Source: Paenibacillus xylanexedens (lineage in GTDB: Bacteria; Bacillota; Bacilli; Paenibacillales; Paenibacillaceae). From it: 64,000 bases of DNA. The notes beneath the pieces are model-generated. The model was given only the letters and a program-made list of their open reading frames with translations, made no database searches and was not told where the DNA came from. The stretch is from the NCBI RefSeq assembly GCF_001908275.1, contig NZ_CP018620.1, forward strand, positions 558,001-622,000, in the 5' to 3' direction. The position numbers and the translations under genes were made by a program. Positions 25,943 through 34,245 of the stretch are shown here, in pieces; within the stretch, counting starts at the first letter, position 1; each line of letters opens with the position of its first letter.

Positions 25943-26677
25943 CTATTGGGCTGAGTAGCCACCATCGATCACCAGTTCAGATCCTGTAATGTACGAAGAA
26001 TCATCCGACGCCAGGAACAACGCTGCTTTGGCAATATCGATAGCCTGGCCCAGACGCTGCAAAGGCGTTGCCTGAATTAATCGTTCAAGCAGTTCCTTTG
26101 ATGTGTTCAAGGATTGGGTCATAGGTGTTTCAATGATCCCAGGAAAAAGAGCATTCACCCGAATACCTTGACGTCCGAAGGTGGTCGCAGCGGCTTTGGA
26201 TAATGCACGTACCGCGCCTTTAGATGCCGAGTAATGGTTAAAGCCTTGTCCAATTAAAGCGGTGTATGATGAGATATTGACGATGGAACCTTTCTTCTGG
26301 GCTGCCATATAAGGAGTGACATGTTTCATGCCAGCGAATGGGCCAAAACCATTAATGGAAAGCATTTTCTGCCAATCCTGTGCATTGATTTCCTCAAATG
26401 GTTTCTCCGAAGAAATTCCTGCATTGTTGACCAAAATGTCAATTTTCCCAAAACGTTCATTCACTACTTTCGCCAGTGCCTGCCAATCTTCATCCGAAGA
26501 TACATTCAACTTCAGTCCGTACACATTCTCTTTTTGGCTTGCTCTCTCCAGTGCTTCCTCATTAATGTCTGCAGCAATGACGATGGCGCCTTCCTGCGCA
26601 AAAAGATCAACCATGCCCTCCCCGATTCCCGAGGCTCCGCCAGTAATAATGGCTACTTTATTCTCTAATTTTCCCAT
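25943..26677 (-). CDS. SDR family oxidoreductase (3-oxoacyl-reductase/glucose dehydrogenase-like)
   Basis: A 244-aa classical SDR. Motifs are TGGASGIG (12-19), NNAG (84-87), catalytic Ser in NISSYTA (136-137) and Y149/K153 in HYSASK, with the C-terminus ending SSYITGSELVIDGGYSAQ as in classical tetrameric SDRs. It likely uses NAD(P)H; the substrate is unknown. The following gene is a MarR regulator, and a long inverted repeat lies upstream, so it is probably an inducible detoxification or metabolic enzyme under MarR control. Confidence 0.88.
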   Translation of the reverse strand: MGKLENKVAIITGGASGIGEGMVDLFAQEGAIVIAADINEEALERASQKENVYGLKLNVSSDEDWQALAKVVNERFGKIDILVNNAGISSEKPFEEINAQDWQKMLSINGFGPFAGMKHVTPYMAAQKKGSIVNISSYTALIGQGFNHYSASKGAVRALSKAAATTFGRQGIRVNALFPGIIETPMTQSLNTSKELLERLIQATPLQRLGQAIDIAKAALFLASDDSSYITGSELVIDGGYSAQ

Positions 26678-26778
26678 GTGAATTACTCCTAACGTATTTT
26701 ATTTATTTGTAAGTAACAAGGGCTACTTTGTCTTTCATTTTTAACATGATGCATAAGCCCCTTTCTTGAAGAAACCAA

Positions 26779-26830
26779 AGTATTTAGACATATAATATTT
26801 AGATGACTAATTATTACATGTCTAAATACT
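26779..26830. promoter_or_regulatory. 13-bp perfect inverted repeat, candidate MarR operator
   Basis: AGTATTTAGACAT (26779-26791) and ATGTCTAAATACT (26818-26830) are exact inverted copies with a 26-base AT-rich spacer. A third partial copy (ATTTAGAT) is in the spacer. The site lies about 100-150 bases upstream of the SDR gene. Confidence 0.6.
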
Positions 26831-26961
26831 AGCAAAGTAACTGCCTTAATGCAACGAGTACAGCTCTATATACTTATTTTGGATATCTTAGCGAAGCTAA
26901 CGCAGTTGAAAAAAGCTCGGTTTGGGCGACATTTCCGACTTATCGCGCATAACTAGGCAAC

Positions 26962-26992
26962 AAAAAAACTGCATCCGTCATTACGGATGCAG
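26962..26992 (-). terminator. Intrinsic terminator
   Basis: CTGCATCCGT (26969-26978) and ACGGATGCAG (26983-26992) form a perfect 10-bp stem with a four-base loop, followed on the minus strand by seven T. Confidence 0.9.
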
Positions 26993-27033
26993 CCTTTTCA
27001 ACGTTTCGTATCAAGAGAAGCTCATACCCTTAC

Positions 27034-27999
27034 TTACAGTGAACCTTCAAGGTTTGCAGGTTGATTTTCCTCATTCAACAGACCTTGAATAAAGGTTTCA
27101 AAATTGGGCGCAAGCCAAGTAATCTTGTAGCTTTCTTTTTTATCCACATGAACAACCTCGGGCTCACCAGCATTGCCGGATTCACGATAATCCAGCATCA
27201 CCACCTCCGAATCAGAAGGGCACTCACAGATAACAACACCGATTTCGGGGTAACCCCCCTGCTCGATGATAAATCGGCTGCCAGCTTCACCACCTAACGA
27301 ATGTGCTTTCTCCCGCCCAATACCCAATATACCCGCGACCTCAACGCGGACCTTCTTGGCAGCCTCTGCTTGTTTAACAGGAAAATGCCTATAGTGGGGA
27401 ACACCCCCATTATGTAATTTCATCATGTTAACATAGGAAGTTGGCAGCTTGAACACCAACTGCTCCTCCATTGACTCGACCTGTTCATCGGTAGGCGGGG
27501 CCAACACATATTTATCCACGGCTTCAGCACTGTCATTCCAAAAACCCATTGGTTCCAGATGGCTAACGCTAACAGGTGGGGTTGAGAGTTCATAGACAGA
27601 TGGGACGTTATCCACGAGCTTCTCTGCGGATACCTCTGTGGGTTCCTCTGCTGTCTTGCTTCGAATCCATTCCAGAAACTCCAGCGTATCTTCATCTTCA
27701 GGGTCCAATTCATCCGCTCTTTCAAACGCCTGCAGTGCATGCGCATATTGCTCCAGATAATAATAAGCCAGTCCAATCCGATAATGCCAGAGTGGGTCAC
27801 CTGTGCCCTCTTTAGCAACCGTCAGGAATTGTTCAACCGCTTCTTCATACTGTTCCAGGTTATTCAGCGCTCGTCCCAAATGGTTAACCAGCTCATAATC
27901 TCTTTCTTCCACAGGAATTGCTTGAATTGCATCTACAATTTCCTGAAATTCATCTTCTTCATGCCACTCTTGCAATTGAACCAACAGATCGTCTCTCAT
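27034..27999 (-). CDS. TPR and SMI1/KNR4 (SUKH) domain protein
   Basis: A 321-aa protein. Residues about 25-120 are tetratricopeptide repeats (LVNHLGRALNNLEQYEEAVEQF, WHYRIGLAYYYLEQYAHALQAFERADELDPED). Residues about 160-310 are a SMI1/KNR4 domain (PPTDEQVESMEEQLVFKLPTSYVNMMKLHNGG, then YPEIGVVICECPSDSEVVMLDYR). SUKH domains often act as immunity proteins in polymorphic toxin systems, but stand-alone TPR-SUKH proteins also occur without toxins. No toxin gene is adjacent. The ATG at 27999 has GGGGAGG eight bases upstream, so I prefer it to 28020. Confidence 0.85.
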   Translation of the reverse strand: MRDDLLVQLQEWHEEDEFQEIVDAIQAIPVEERDYELVNHLGRALNNLEQYEEAVEQFLTVAKEGTGDPLWHYRIGLAYYYLEQYAHALQAFERADELDPEDEDTLEFLEWIRSKTAEEPTEVSAEKLVDNVPSVYELSTPPVSVSHLEPMGFWNDSAEAVDKYVLAPPTDEQVESMEEQLVFKLPTSYVNMMKLHNGGVPHYRHFPVKQAEAAKKVRVEVAGILGIGREKAHSLGGEAGSRFIIEQGGYPEIGVVICECPSDSEVVMLDYRESGNAGEPEVVHVDKKESYKITWLAPNFETFIQGLLNEENQPANLEGSL

Positions 28000-28135
28000 T
28001 CCTTTTTCCTCCCCGTTCATTCACTCATGATTACGTATTGAAAATTATACCACTATCCGGATCACCATCTCCAGCAAAGCAAGATCCTTAGGGATCTCAT
28101 GAATCGATATCTTTTCATTTCGGATGACAAAGCTA

Positions 28136-28181
28136 AAAGAGGTAACCTGAACCCGGTTAAGAAAACCAGGCAGGCTACCTC
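28136..28181 (-). terminator. Intrinsic terminator of the PL4 gene
   Basis: GAGGTAACCTG (28139-28149) pairs with CAGGCTACCTC (28171-28181) with one mismatch. On the minus strand the stem is followed by TTTTAG. Confidence 0.7.
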
Positions 28182-28213
28182 CTCTATTCCTTCCACTATA
28201 TTGAATTCTTCAT

Positions 28214-29839
28214 TCAATTCAGCAACTCAACACAATCATAGACCCAGCCTGCACTTAACCAGTTACCTAAGTCACTGGAACCGCTGATCGGCGTAATCGT
28301 GATGGTATTGGAACCATTCACGAAGTAGGATGCTGGAACATTCCAGCTAAAGGTTGTGTTGTTCCCACGATACGTACCAATGGTGAAGCTACGAGAATTG
28401 GGCTGTGAAGATGCAGCAGGATTGGTTAAAGCATGTCCATTAACCGTTACACTAGGTCTGCCATTATTGTAAGCTGCGGTAATACCGATGTTGAGCATAT
28501 GAGAAGATGCCGCTTGAGATGCATTCAAATTAAACGTTATTGTGGTTGGAGAATTCTGACCACGGAACTGGATTGCCGGGAATCGATTGGTCGCGCTACC
28601 GGTGGCATAGGTGACAGGTCCCCAGCTTGGGTTGCGACTATCGGAAGGGTGACGGATCGGAATCGTCTGTCCATTCAGGAACTCCCGTGGTGTACCATCC
28701 CAGTTACCGATTCGCCAGATGTTAGAGGCTTTACTCGGGTCATTGTTGATCGTACGTGTATTCAGTGTTGTCGTTTGCCCTGCGGTGACATTAACCGTTT
28801 CCGTATATACGGCCAGTTCTCCCTTATAGGCTGTCATAGTGTACGTGCCCGGGATCATACTGTATTTGGCGGCGGCCCCACTTGAAGACGCCCCCACCCA
28901 ATACTGGGCATTGCTATTGGCGAAGCCAATTGTGTATGCATAACCCGTATCCATCCCGGAGAGGCCATTAAGCACTACGTTCCCCCGACTGGATACCCAA
29001 CCCTGCAGATTCAGACCAGACATCCAACTGAAGTCGGGTACACTTGGCGTACCTCCGGTTGTAAAGATTAAAGCGTACGGCCCATGCAGACCCAGGCGCC
29101 AATTCTCCGTCTGTGCATGTCCCGAGTTCATATAGTTATATACTTCCGTCTCGGTTCCACTTTGGAATTGGATGTCGCGGAAGAATGGACCACCAGAGCT
29201 TTTTTCCCGATTGCCGTAGGCCATAAATACACCGACGCCATTACCCGTAACTCCACGAACGGATAAGTCTTTGGCCTGATCATTTCCATAATATTTGGAG
29301 GCCGACTGTCCATTTGCAAACCCGAACACATCCTGGCTTTCAATCGCTCCAGTGTTACCCCGATTATTGGAATTCGCCGGAACACCTGTCAACACACTAC
29401 CATTGCCACGGAAAATGTATCGCAGCTCCCCGATCGAAGGTTGAGCCGTGATATGCGTTGCCATGTAAATGATGTTCTCGCCACCACGCGAAGCATAATA
29501 GTGAGTCAGTGTGCTTGTGGAAACCGTGATTAACACGGTTGATCCTGAAGGAGAGGTATTCCACGTCACATTGGCGGAGGAACCCAAACCTGAACCGATG
29601 TGTGATCCTCTATTGCTGTTCAGCTCCGTACCGTTCATTTTGGCTGAGATAATATCCCCATTGGTTTTGTTCACCACATAGACTAACCCTGAACCAGTGT
29701 TTACTTCAATTCTGGAGCCATTGTCTGTGACCTGGATGGTGGCTGCATGGCTTGTGGAGGCAGGGAAAACCAGGATCGTGGAAAACATGACGATGAGCAA
29801 AAGCATACCTATTCCCTTTTTAACGAAACGTTGAGTCAC
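28214..29839 (-). CDS. Secreted rhamnogalacturonan lyase, polysaccharide lyase family 4
   Basis: A 541-aa secreted enzyme that should cleave the rhamnogalacturonan I backbone of pectin by beta-elimination. The signal peptide is GMLLLIVMFSTILVFPASTSHAA. Residues about 35-290 form the catalytic beta-sandwich (LVYVVNKTNGDIISAKMNGTEL, YMATHITAQPSIGELRYIFR, FMAYGNREKSSGGPFFRDIQ). About 300-370 is an FnIII-like domain (GMDTGYAYTIGFANSNAQYWVGA, GTYTMTAYKGELAVYTETVNVTAG), and about 380-541 the carbohydrate-binding jelly roll (IWRIGNWDGTPREFLN). This is the three-domain PL4 plan. The GTG at 29839 has AGGAGGG seven bases upstream. An operator-like motif shared with the GH43 gene lies directly upstream. 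Confidence 0.88.
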   Translation of the reverse strand: MTQRFVKKGIGMLLLIVMFSTILVFPASTSHAATIQVTDNGSRIEVNTGSGLVYVVNKTNGDIISAKMNGTELNSNRGSHIGSGLGSSANVTWNTSPSGSTVLITVSTSTLTHYYASRGGENIIYMATHITAQPSIGELRYIFRGNGSVLTGVPANSNNRGNTGAIESQDVFGFANGQSASKYYGNDQAKDLSVRGVTGNGVGVFMAYGNREKSSGGPFFRDIQFQSGTETEVYNYMNSGHAQTENWRLGLHGPYALIFTTGGTPSVPDFSWMSGLNLQGWVSSRGNVVLNGLSGMDTGYAYTIGFANSNAQYWVGASSSGAAAKYSMIPGTYTMTAYKGELAVYTETVNVTAGQTTTLNTRTINNDPSKASNIWRIGNWDGTPREFLNGQTIPIRHPSDSRNPSWGPVTYATGSATNRFPAIQFRGQNSPTTITFNLNASQAASSHMLNIGITAAYNNGRPSVTVNGHALTNPAASSQPNSRSFTIGTYRGNNTTFSWNVPASYFVNGSNTITITPISGSSDLGNWLSAGWVYDCVELLN

Positions 29840-29867
29840 GCAAATACCCTCCTGATAGATCATATTA

Positions 29868-29882
29868 ATGAAGCGCTTACAT
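29868..29882 (-). promoter_or_regulatory. Operator-like motif (cre/LacI type) upstream of the PL4 gene
   Basis: On the minus strand ATGTAAGCGCTTCAT, matching ATGAAAGCGCTACAT upstream of the GH43 gene (13 of 15). It ends 28 bases before the start codon, the same relation to the ribosome site as in the GH43 gene. Confidence 0.5.
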
Positions 29883-30148
29883 TTAAGTGTATAGCAGAGC
29901 TTCTAGGATGATCTTCTGTGTGTCTCCCATAGACGCGTTTCATATGAGGTCAGATATTACAGAACCACTACATGTTACTCGTTTGCATCTTTGCCACCTG
30001 TCCCCCCTGTTCCAAGTATTTTATGGGCTGATCGAATGAACTACTTACAATCACAACACTATAATACATTATATTCCATATTACCACAACGGCATTGACC
30101 GTCAGAAAAACATATCAACTCCCGCGGCTAGAAAGACAGGAACGGTAC
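29883..30148. other. Intergenic stretch without recognised gene
   Basis: AT-rich sequence between the PL4 gene and a small unknown gene. It probably holds the PL4 promoter. No hairpin, RNA gene or ORF with a ribosome site was recognised. Confidence 0.5.
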
Positions 30149-30589
30149 TCATGTTTCATACCCCGCCGCCTTGGCCACCGTCACATATGCCCAATCTTCT
30201 CCACGCCTGATCGGACTGCTTCCATCGTCTTGAAACTTGATGACCGCATCGTCATACTGCTGTTTCTGCATCTCGCTTAAACTCGCAATGTATCGCTGTC
30301 TCGCCTGTTCGAACTGCACTTCTGTGCCGTAGCGATAGTAAAAATACGGGCTGAGTATCCATTTGGGCATCTGTTCCTTTTCTTCTATGACACATGAAGG
30401 ATCAGATACAAGCTGCTCGATCAATGGCATTTCGTGCTGTGTAATATAATCAGTAATCGATAGGATGCTGTCCTTAAATGCCTCTTTTCCGAATAATTCA
30501 TACCATGTCAGCTCCGAATGCTGATAGTAGCTCTCCGGCAGACCTGCATGTGACTTTCGCTTGTTATGCGTAACTTTACAGTGCACCAT
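30149..30589 (-). CDS. Hypothetical protein, 146 aa
   Basis: I do not recognise this protein. It is soluble, mixed helix-rich, with an aromatic-rich middle (MPKWILSPYFYYRYGTEVQFEQARQRYIASLSEMQKQQYDDAV) and no signal peptide. The start codon is six bases after the stop of the upstream 75-aa gene, with only AGAAG as ribosome site, so it is probably translated by coupling. Function unknown. Confidence 0.6.
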   Translation of the reverse strand: MVHCKVTHNKRKSHAGLPESYYQHSELTWYELFGKEAFKDSILSITDYITQHEMPLIEQLVSDPSCVIEEKEQMPKWILSPYFYYRYGTEVQFEQARQRYIASLSEMQKQQYDDAVIKFQDDGSSPIRRGEDWAYVTVAKAAGYET

Positions 30590-30594
30590 AACTT

Positions 30595-30822
30595 CTATAC
30601 TCGTTCCTGCTGCATTATATCTGTTCCCTGAAGATAGATGGATAGCAACAATTCCTGCGTTTTCATCTCGAGTGCTTTGCGGGATTTGATAAACTTGAAG
30701 CCAGTGAGTGGCGACAAGTCTCGCAGTGATTTTAATGTATACTCTATCAACTCATGAGTTGATGAATGCTCGTTAAATGCATACTGGCTCAATATGGAAT
30801 CCATCATTGTATTTTTGTTCAT
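30595..30822 (-). CDS. Hypothetical protein, 75 aa
   Basis: A small, mostly helical protein (ELIEYTLKSLRDLSPLTGFKFIKSRKALEMKTQELLLSIYL) with a strong ribosome site (AAAGGAGTGATC) before its ATG. It forms a two-gene unit with the 146-aa gene downstream. No family recognised. Confidence 0.6.
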   Translation of the reverse strand: MNKNTMMDSILSQYAFNEHSSTHELIEYTLKSLRDLSPLTGFKFIKSRKALEMKTQELLLSIYLQGTDIMQQERV

Positions 30823-31311
30823 TGTAGATCACTCCTTTGAAAAAGAAAGCAACAACCTCATAGTCACGCCAAGGTTACTATAAAATGGAATTCGTAGTCA
30901 AATGAAGTCATGTTAACAGTGGAACGTCAGCATGTGGAACCCGAGGGCTGCAATCAATCACAATTCGATTTTCCACGTTTCATTAGCTTGTATGTCAGAT
31001 GAAAATGAATCTCTCATTCGATATGTTCTTGTTTATCTTCTGACTATATTTCTTTTCATCCTCTGTCTTCTGAGTCAGCCAAAAAGGAACTACCTTGCGG
31101 CTACTCCTTCTTCGCTAGTTTCTGTCGGGCATTTCTTAGAATCCAGATAAAACTTTGCATTTCTTTCTATAATAATTAAACAGAAATTCCTTATTTCCTG
31201 TTAGTTCACACATTATTCATTGAATAAAAATTATATGTTAATACGTATATATTTATGGATAATAATGCTATATACTGGGTTTGTATTCCAAATAAAGAAA
31301 GGGAGATTAAG
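30823..31311. other. Intergenic stretch of about 490 bp without a supported gene
   Basis: AT-rich region between the divergent 75-aa gene and the small secreted protein gene. It contains short open frames without ribosome sites. Promoters for both flanking genes must lie here; no RNA gene was recognised. Confidence 0.5.
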
Positions 31312-31623
31312 ATGAAAAAGAAGATTATGATTGGTCTGTTAACTGCCGTTGCATGCATGACTATTGGTTCAACTTCTTTTGCAACTAGTGTCACTATACC
31401 AAACAACAACGCTGTGGAAAGTGTACATGCTGCTCCTTTCGCCACTAAATATGTTAAAATTCAACAAATTTTACCGAAGTCTCTATATCCTACTCTCGGG
31501 GATATCCCTACAACATTGAACTATGCTGAAAACGACATGTATGGTGTTTTGCAGTTGTTATCAATGGACCGTCAAACTGGCTACACTTGGACAGTTACCT
31601 ATGGAGGATATATTTCTAATTAA
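31312..31623 (+). CDS. Small secreted protein of unknown function
   Basis: A 103-aa protein with a clear signal peptide, MKKKIMIGLLTAVACMTIGSTSFA, probably cut after TSFA. The mature part (about 79 aa) has one long polar region with several Tyr and Trp near the end (MDRQTGYTWTVTYGGYISN). The mature part has no cysteines. The ATG at 31312 follows AAAGGGAG; a longer reading from 31255 lacks a site. Followed by its own terminator. No family recognised. Confidence 0.7.
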   Translation: MKKKIMIGLLTAVACMTIGSTSFATSVTIPNNNAVESVHAAPFATKYVKIQQILPKSLYPTLGDIPTTLNYAENDMYGVLQLLSMDRQTGYTWTVTYGGYISN

Positions 31624-31637
31624 TTGTGAGTAAGCCG

Positions 31638-31683
31638 GAAAGAGAATACACCCAAGGAAATACTGAAAGGTGCATTCTCTTTC
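31638..31683 (+). terminator. Hairpin terminator
   Basis: GAAAGAGAAT (31638-31647) and ATTCTCTTTC (31674-31683) form a perfect 10-bp stem 15 bases after the secreted-protein stop codon. The tail is only partly T-rich. Confidence 0.7.
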
Positions 31684-31797
31684 TTAATGAATTACAACAA
31701 ATATTTGTTCCATATCTGTAATTAGGTCTAACTCTAGTCGTGTTTCCACTTATTCAGTTGTAATCACACCACTCTGTTCCAACTCGTCCCACACTGC

Positions 31798-33945
31798 TCA
31801 GGCAAGATACTCCGCCATAATCTGCTCGATATCATATGGCGTCACGCCTTCATCGACCGCATAGATGGTATCGGCCTGATCCTTCGTGTCCACCAGCTCA
31901 CCTCTCGCTTTGGCGTGCAGCATGAACAAGTCATACAGATCGGGTTTGCGTAAAGTCGTTAGTGCTTTACCCATCAGGACTATACCTTTCTGATTCCCCT
32001 CTACGTTATTGTAGTAATCCGGATGGCTTGTCAGCGCCAGGTCTGTCCAGATGACGTTACGTTCAACCAGGTCCATAATGACAGGGATCGCAATCTGCGT
32101 ATCCGCGGTAATATCGATTTTGTTCGCTACGGTGGACGGCTCGAAGATCTCGCCAGAACCCGGCTTCTTCCGCATCATCCAGCCCACAAAACATTCCGGC
32201 AGATCACAATACGGGTGACTCGTGAACGAAAGCAGTGTCGCCACCACATATCGCCCACCATAAGCCACAATGGATGGAATATGCAGATCAATGAACTCAC
32301 TTGCTCCGTTAGGTGCAGTCACGATATCTCCGCTATGGACAGCCTTATAGTTAGAGGATCGCAGATTCGTATAGGAAATATGCTCCACATAGTTCCAATC
32401 CTTATCGTACATCACCGCAGACAAGTCAATGTCCACGCGCCCTGTAGATTTGCCAACCACGTCCCCCTCTTTCCACCAGTTGAAGAAACGAATCGTATCT
32501 CCCTCGGCCATCGGCACACGACTCCCACGTACGATAGTATGCAGAGCCTTGCTCGCCGATCTCTGGGAAAAGGGCACCAGATAATCATGAAGCTGCGGAT
32601 CGACATAGGTCTTTCCAAGCGGGGCAAGGGCAGCGAAGCGCTCTACCAATGCCTGTTCGCACAATTGCACGACATTCTGACACGCGGCTTCATCGATCTC
32701 TGGCAGCTCATTGGGAACAGCAAAAGCTTTGGCTACATTGCCTTTCGGGAAGAAGACACGCAGATCCTGCGGTTCATTACGCTGTGCAAAATGCTGTCTC
32801 ACCTGCAATAACACCGGGGTAGAGACTTGCTCCAGTACCTCAACAAATGCCAGCAGTACATACGCTTCATCTTCGGTCATCCGCAGCAAGTGATCCAGTC
32901 TTCTCGCGAATTCACCTGGACGCTGTGACAACAGATCGATCAGACTCCAGACATTCCGATATTGGAAGGCAAGCTCCACACTTCCGTTGAAGGTCGAATA
33001 AGGCTTATTATTACGCAAAATAGCAAAGGCTTCTTCGCATTGCGGATACCGAAGCTTATATTCCGAAGGATGCAGAATTTCGCCAAGGCGTATCCAGCGA
33101 TCCTTATATCGCAGCATATCCTCCGTGATGGAGCCGCATTGCTCCAATAATCCGAGCAAAAGGCGTCTCTCACGGCGTTTGAATTTTCGGAAGGGAGAAG
33201 CCATTGCGAGGCTGACATCACCATCGGACCAGGCAACAGCCAGACGCAGGACATCACTTGCCGTTTTGAAATATGGACCCATCCGGTCGATGTTCGCTTT
33301 TTCATGCTTCAACAGCGAGGCGACCACGAAGCCCACATTTTCTTTGAACGGAATCTCAGCGGGTAATAGCGCATCCACGTCTTCCGGGTCCGCATGCTCC
33401 AATACCGTGTCGATATCCGCCTTGTCTGTTTCCGAGATGGAACCTTTTGCTTCAATGATCTGACGGATGAGTGTCTGGAATGCTTGCTGGTTTCCCAGTC
33501 CAATGACTTTCAAGTCCGTCTTCTCCAGCAAAGGCATTCTCTCCACAGATTGTTGATCCGGATAGACCACAGTCAGGTTGGTCAGATAATGAATAATCGC
33601 ATTGAGATATAACTCGGCCTCATCTGCTTGCATCACCTGCATTGGGAATCCTGCATACATCGGTGTGTACTTCACATGTGCGCCAACCATCACTCTCAGA
33701 TCAGCCACAAGTTGAATATATACCGCTTCAAATTGCTCCTTGGACAGCTGCCGCATCGCCTGCATTAACTCATCCGAGAAGGTGTATCCGAGTGCTTCAA
33801 TATTTTTGAGGGCAGTCGCGAGGTGTGTCTTCGGCAACTGATGCTTCCCTTCGTTTGATTCGATAATGAGTTTGTTCGCTCTGCGCAAATAGATTGTATT
33901 GTTCATGATAAAAGAGTCCAGGAAAGCCACATCCCTATATAACAT
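31798..33945 (-). CDS. TerD-domain protein, MXAN_6230/SCO0854-like
   Basis: A 715-aa cytoplasmic protein. The N-terminal about 470 residues are helical. From about residue 480 to 600 a TerD-like beta-sandwich is visible (GDTIRFFNWWKEGD, VDIDLSAVMYDKDWNYVEHISYTNLRSSNYKAVHSGDIVTAPNGASEFIDLHI), the calcium-binding fold of tellurite and stress-response proteins. The overall plan resembles the MXAN_6230/SCO0854 family found in ter gene clusters, although no Cys-rich RING is visible here. No other ter genes are adjacent. The start is uncertain: neither ATG 33945 nor ATG 33906 (MNNTIYLRRANKL) has a good ribosome site. Confidence 0.7.
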   Translation of the reverse strand: MLYRDVAFLDSFIMNNTIYLRRANKLIIESNEGKHQLPKTHLATALKNIEALGYTFSDELMQAMRQLSKEQFEAVYIQLVADLRVMVGAHVKYTPMYAGFPMQVMQADEAELYLNAIIHYLTNLTVVYPDQQSVERMPLLEKTDLKVIGLGNQQAFQTLIRQIIEAKGSISETDKADIDTVLEHADPEDVDALLPAEIPFKENVGFVVASLLKHEKANIDRMGPYFKTASDVLRLAVAWSDGDVSLAMASPFRKFKRRERRLLLGLLEQCGSITEDMLRYKDRWIRLGEILHPSEYKLRYPQCEEAFAILRNNKPYSTFNGSVELAFQYRNVWSLIDLLSQRPGEFARRLDHLLRMTEDEAYVLLAFVEVLEQVSTPVLLQVRQHFAQRNEPQDLRVFFPKGNVAKAFAVPNELPEIDEAACQNVVQLCEQALVERFAALAPLGKTYVDPQLHDYLVPFSQRSASKALHTIVRGSRVPMAEGDTIRFFNWWKEGDVVGKSTGRVDIDLSAVMYDKDWNYVEHISYTNLRSSNYKAVHSGDIVTAPNGASEFIDLHIPSIVAYGGRYVVATLLSFTSHPYCDLPECFVGWMMRKKPGSGEIFEPSTVANKIDITADTQIAIPVIMDLVERNVIWTDLALTSHPDYYNNVEGNQKGIVLMGKALTTLRKPDLYDLFMLHAKARGELVDTKDQADTIYAVDEGVTPYDIEQIMAEYLA

Positions 33946-33956
33946 GAAAGGTTAGG

Positions 33957-34070
33957 GTTAGAAGGAAGGAATGTGATAGCCTGGACGCCTCCTCTCTGAA
34001 ATGAAATCTTCAGGAGAGCTACGACCCTATTTTCGCCAATGAAGTTAGAAGGAAGGATCGCAATAGCCTG
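33957..34070. repeat. Pair of 27-nt direct repeats
   Basis: GTTAGAAGGAAGGA-N5-ATAGCCTG occurs at 33957-33983 and again at 34044-34070, differing only in the five spacer bases. An imperfect hairpin (CTCTCTGAA/TTCAGGAGAG) lies between them. The pair is just upstream of the TerD-domain gene. Confidence 0.75.
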
Positions 34071-34185
34071 AAGACCAGCGGTTCGAAGTTTGTCACCCGA
34101 ACCTCTGGTGAACCCATCATCTCAAATTCCACGATCTGCCAACAGGGCGAAAGTATTACGACATGAATTTAAGAATTTAATGAAA

Positions 34186-34230
34186 AAAGAAAAAAGCCCT
34201 TGCCGACCCCCAATGTCAGCAAAGGCTTTT
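34186..34230 (-). terminator. Intrinsic terminator of the SLH gene
   Basis: AAAAGCCCTTGC (34192-34203) pairs with GCAAAGGCTTTT (34219-34230) with one mismatch, then a T-rich run on the minus strand. Confidence 0.85.
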
Positions 34231-34245
34231 CATTTTAGATTGTGT

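Noticed and set aside
27034..27999. SMI1/KNR4 protein as immunity partner of the WXG100 toxin
   Set aside because: It is 23 kb away with many unrelated genes between, and the toxin already has an adjacent candidate immunity gene.
30932..31150. 72-codon frame with a hydrophobic stretch in the 490-bp gap
   Set aside because: It could be a small membrane protein, but no Shine-Dalgarno sequence precedes any of its starts.
32023..32811. 262-codon open frame opposite the TerD-domain gene
   Set aside because: Antisense frame with no ribosome site and no recognised domain.
33957..34070. The direct repeats as a CRISPR array
   Set aside because: Only two copies, with internal variation and no further spacing pattern or cas genes.
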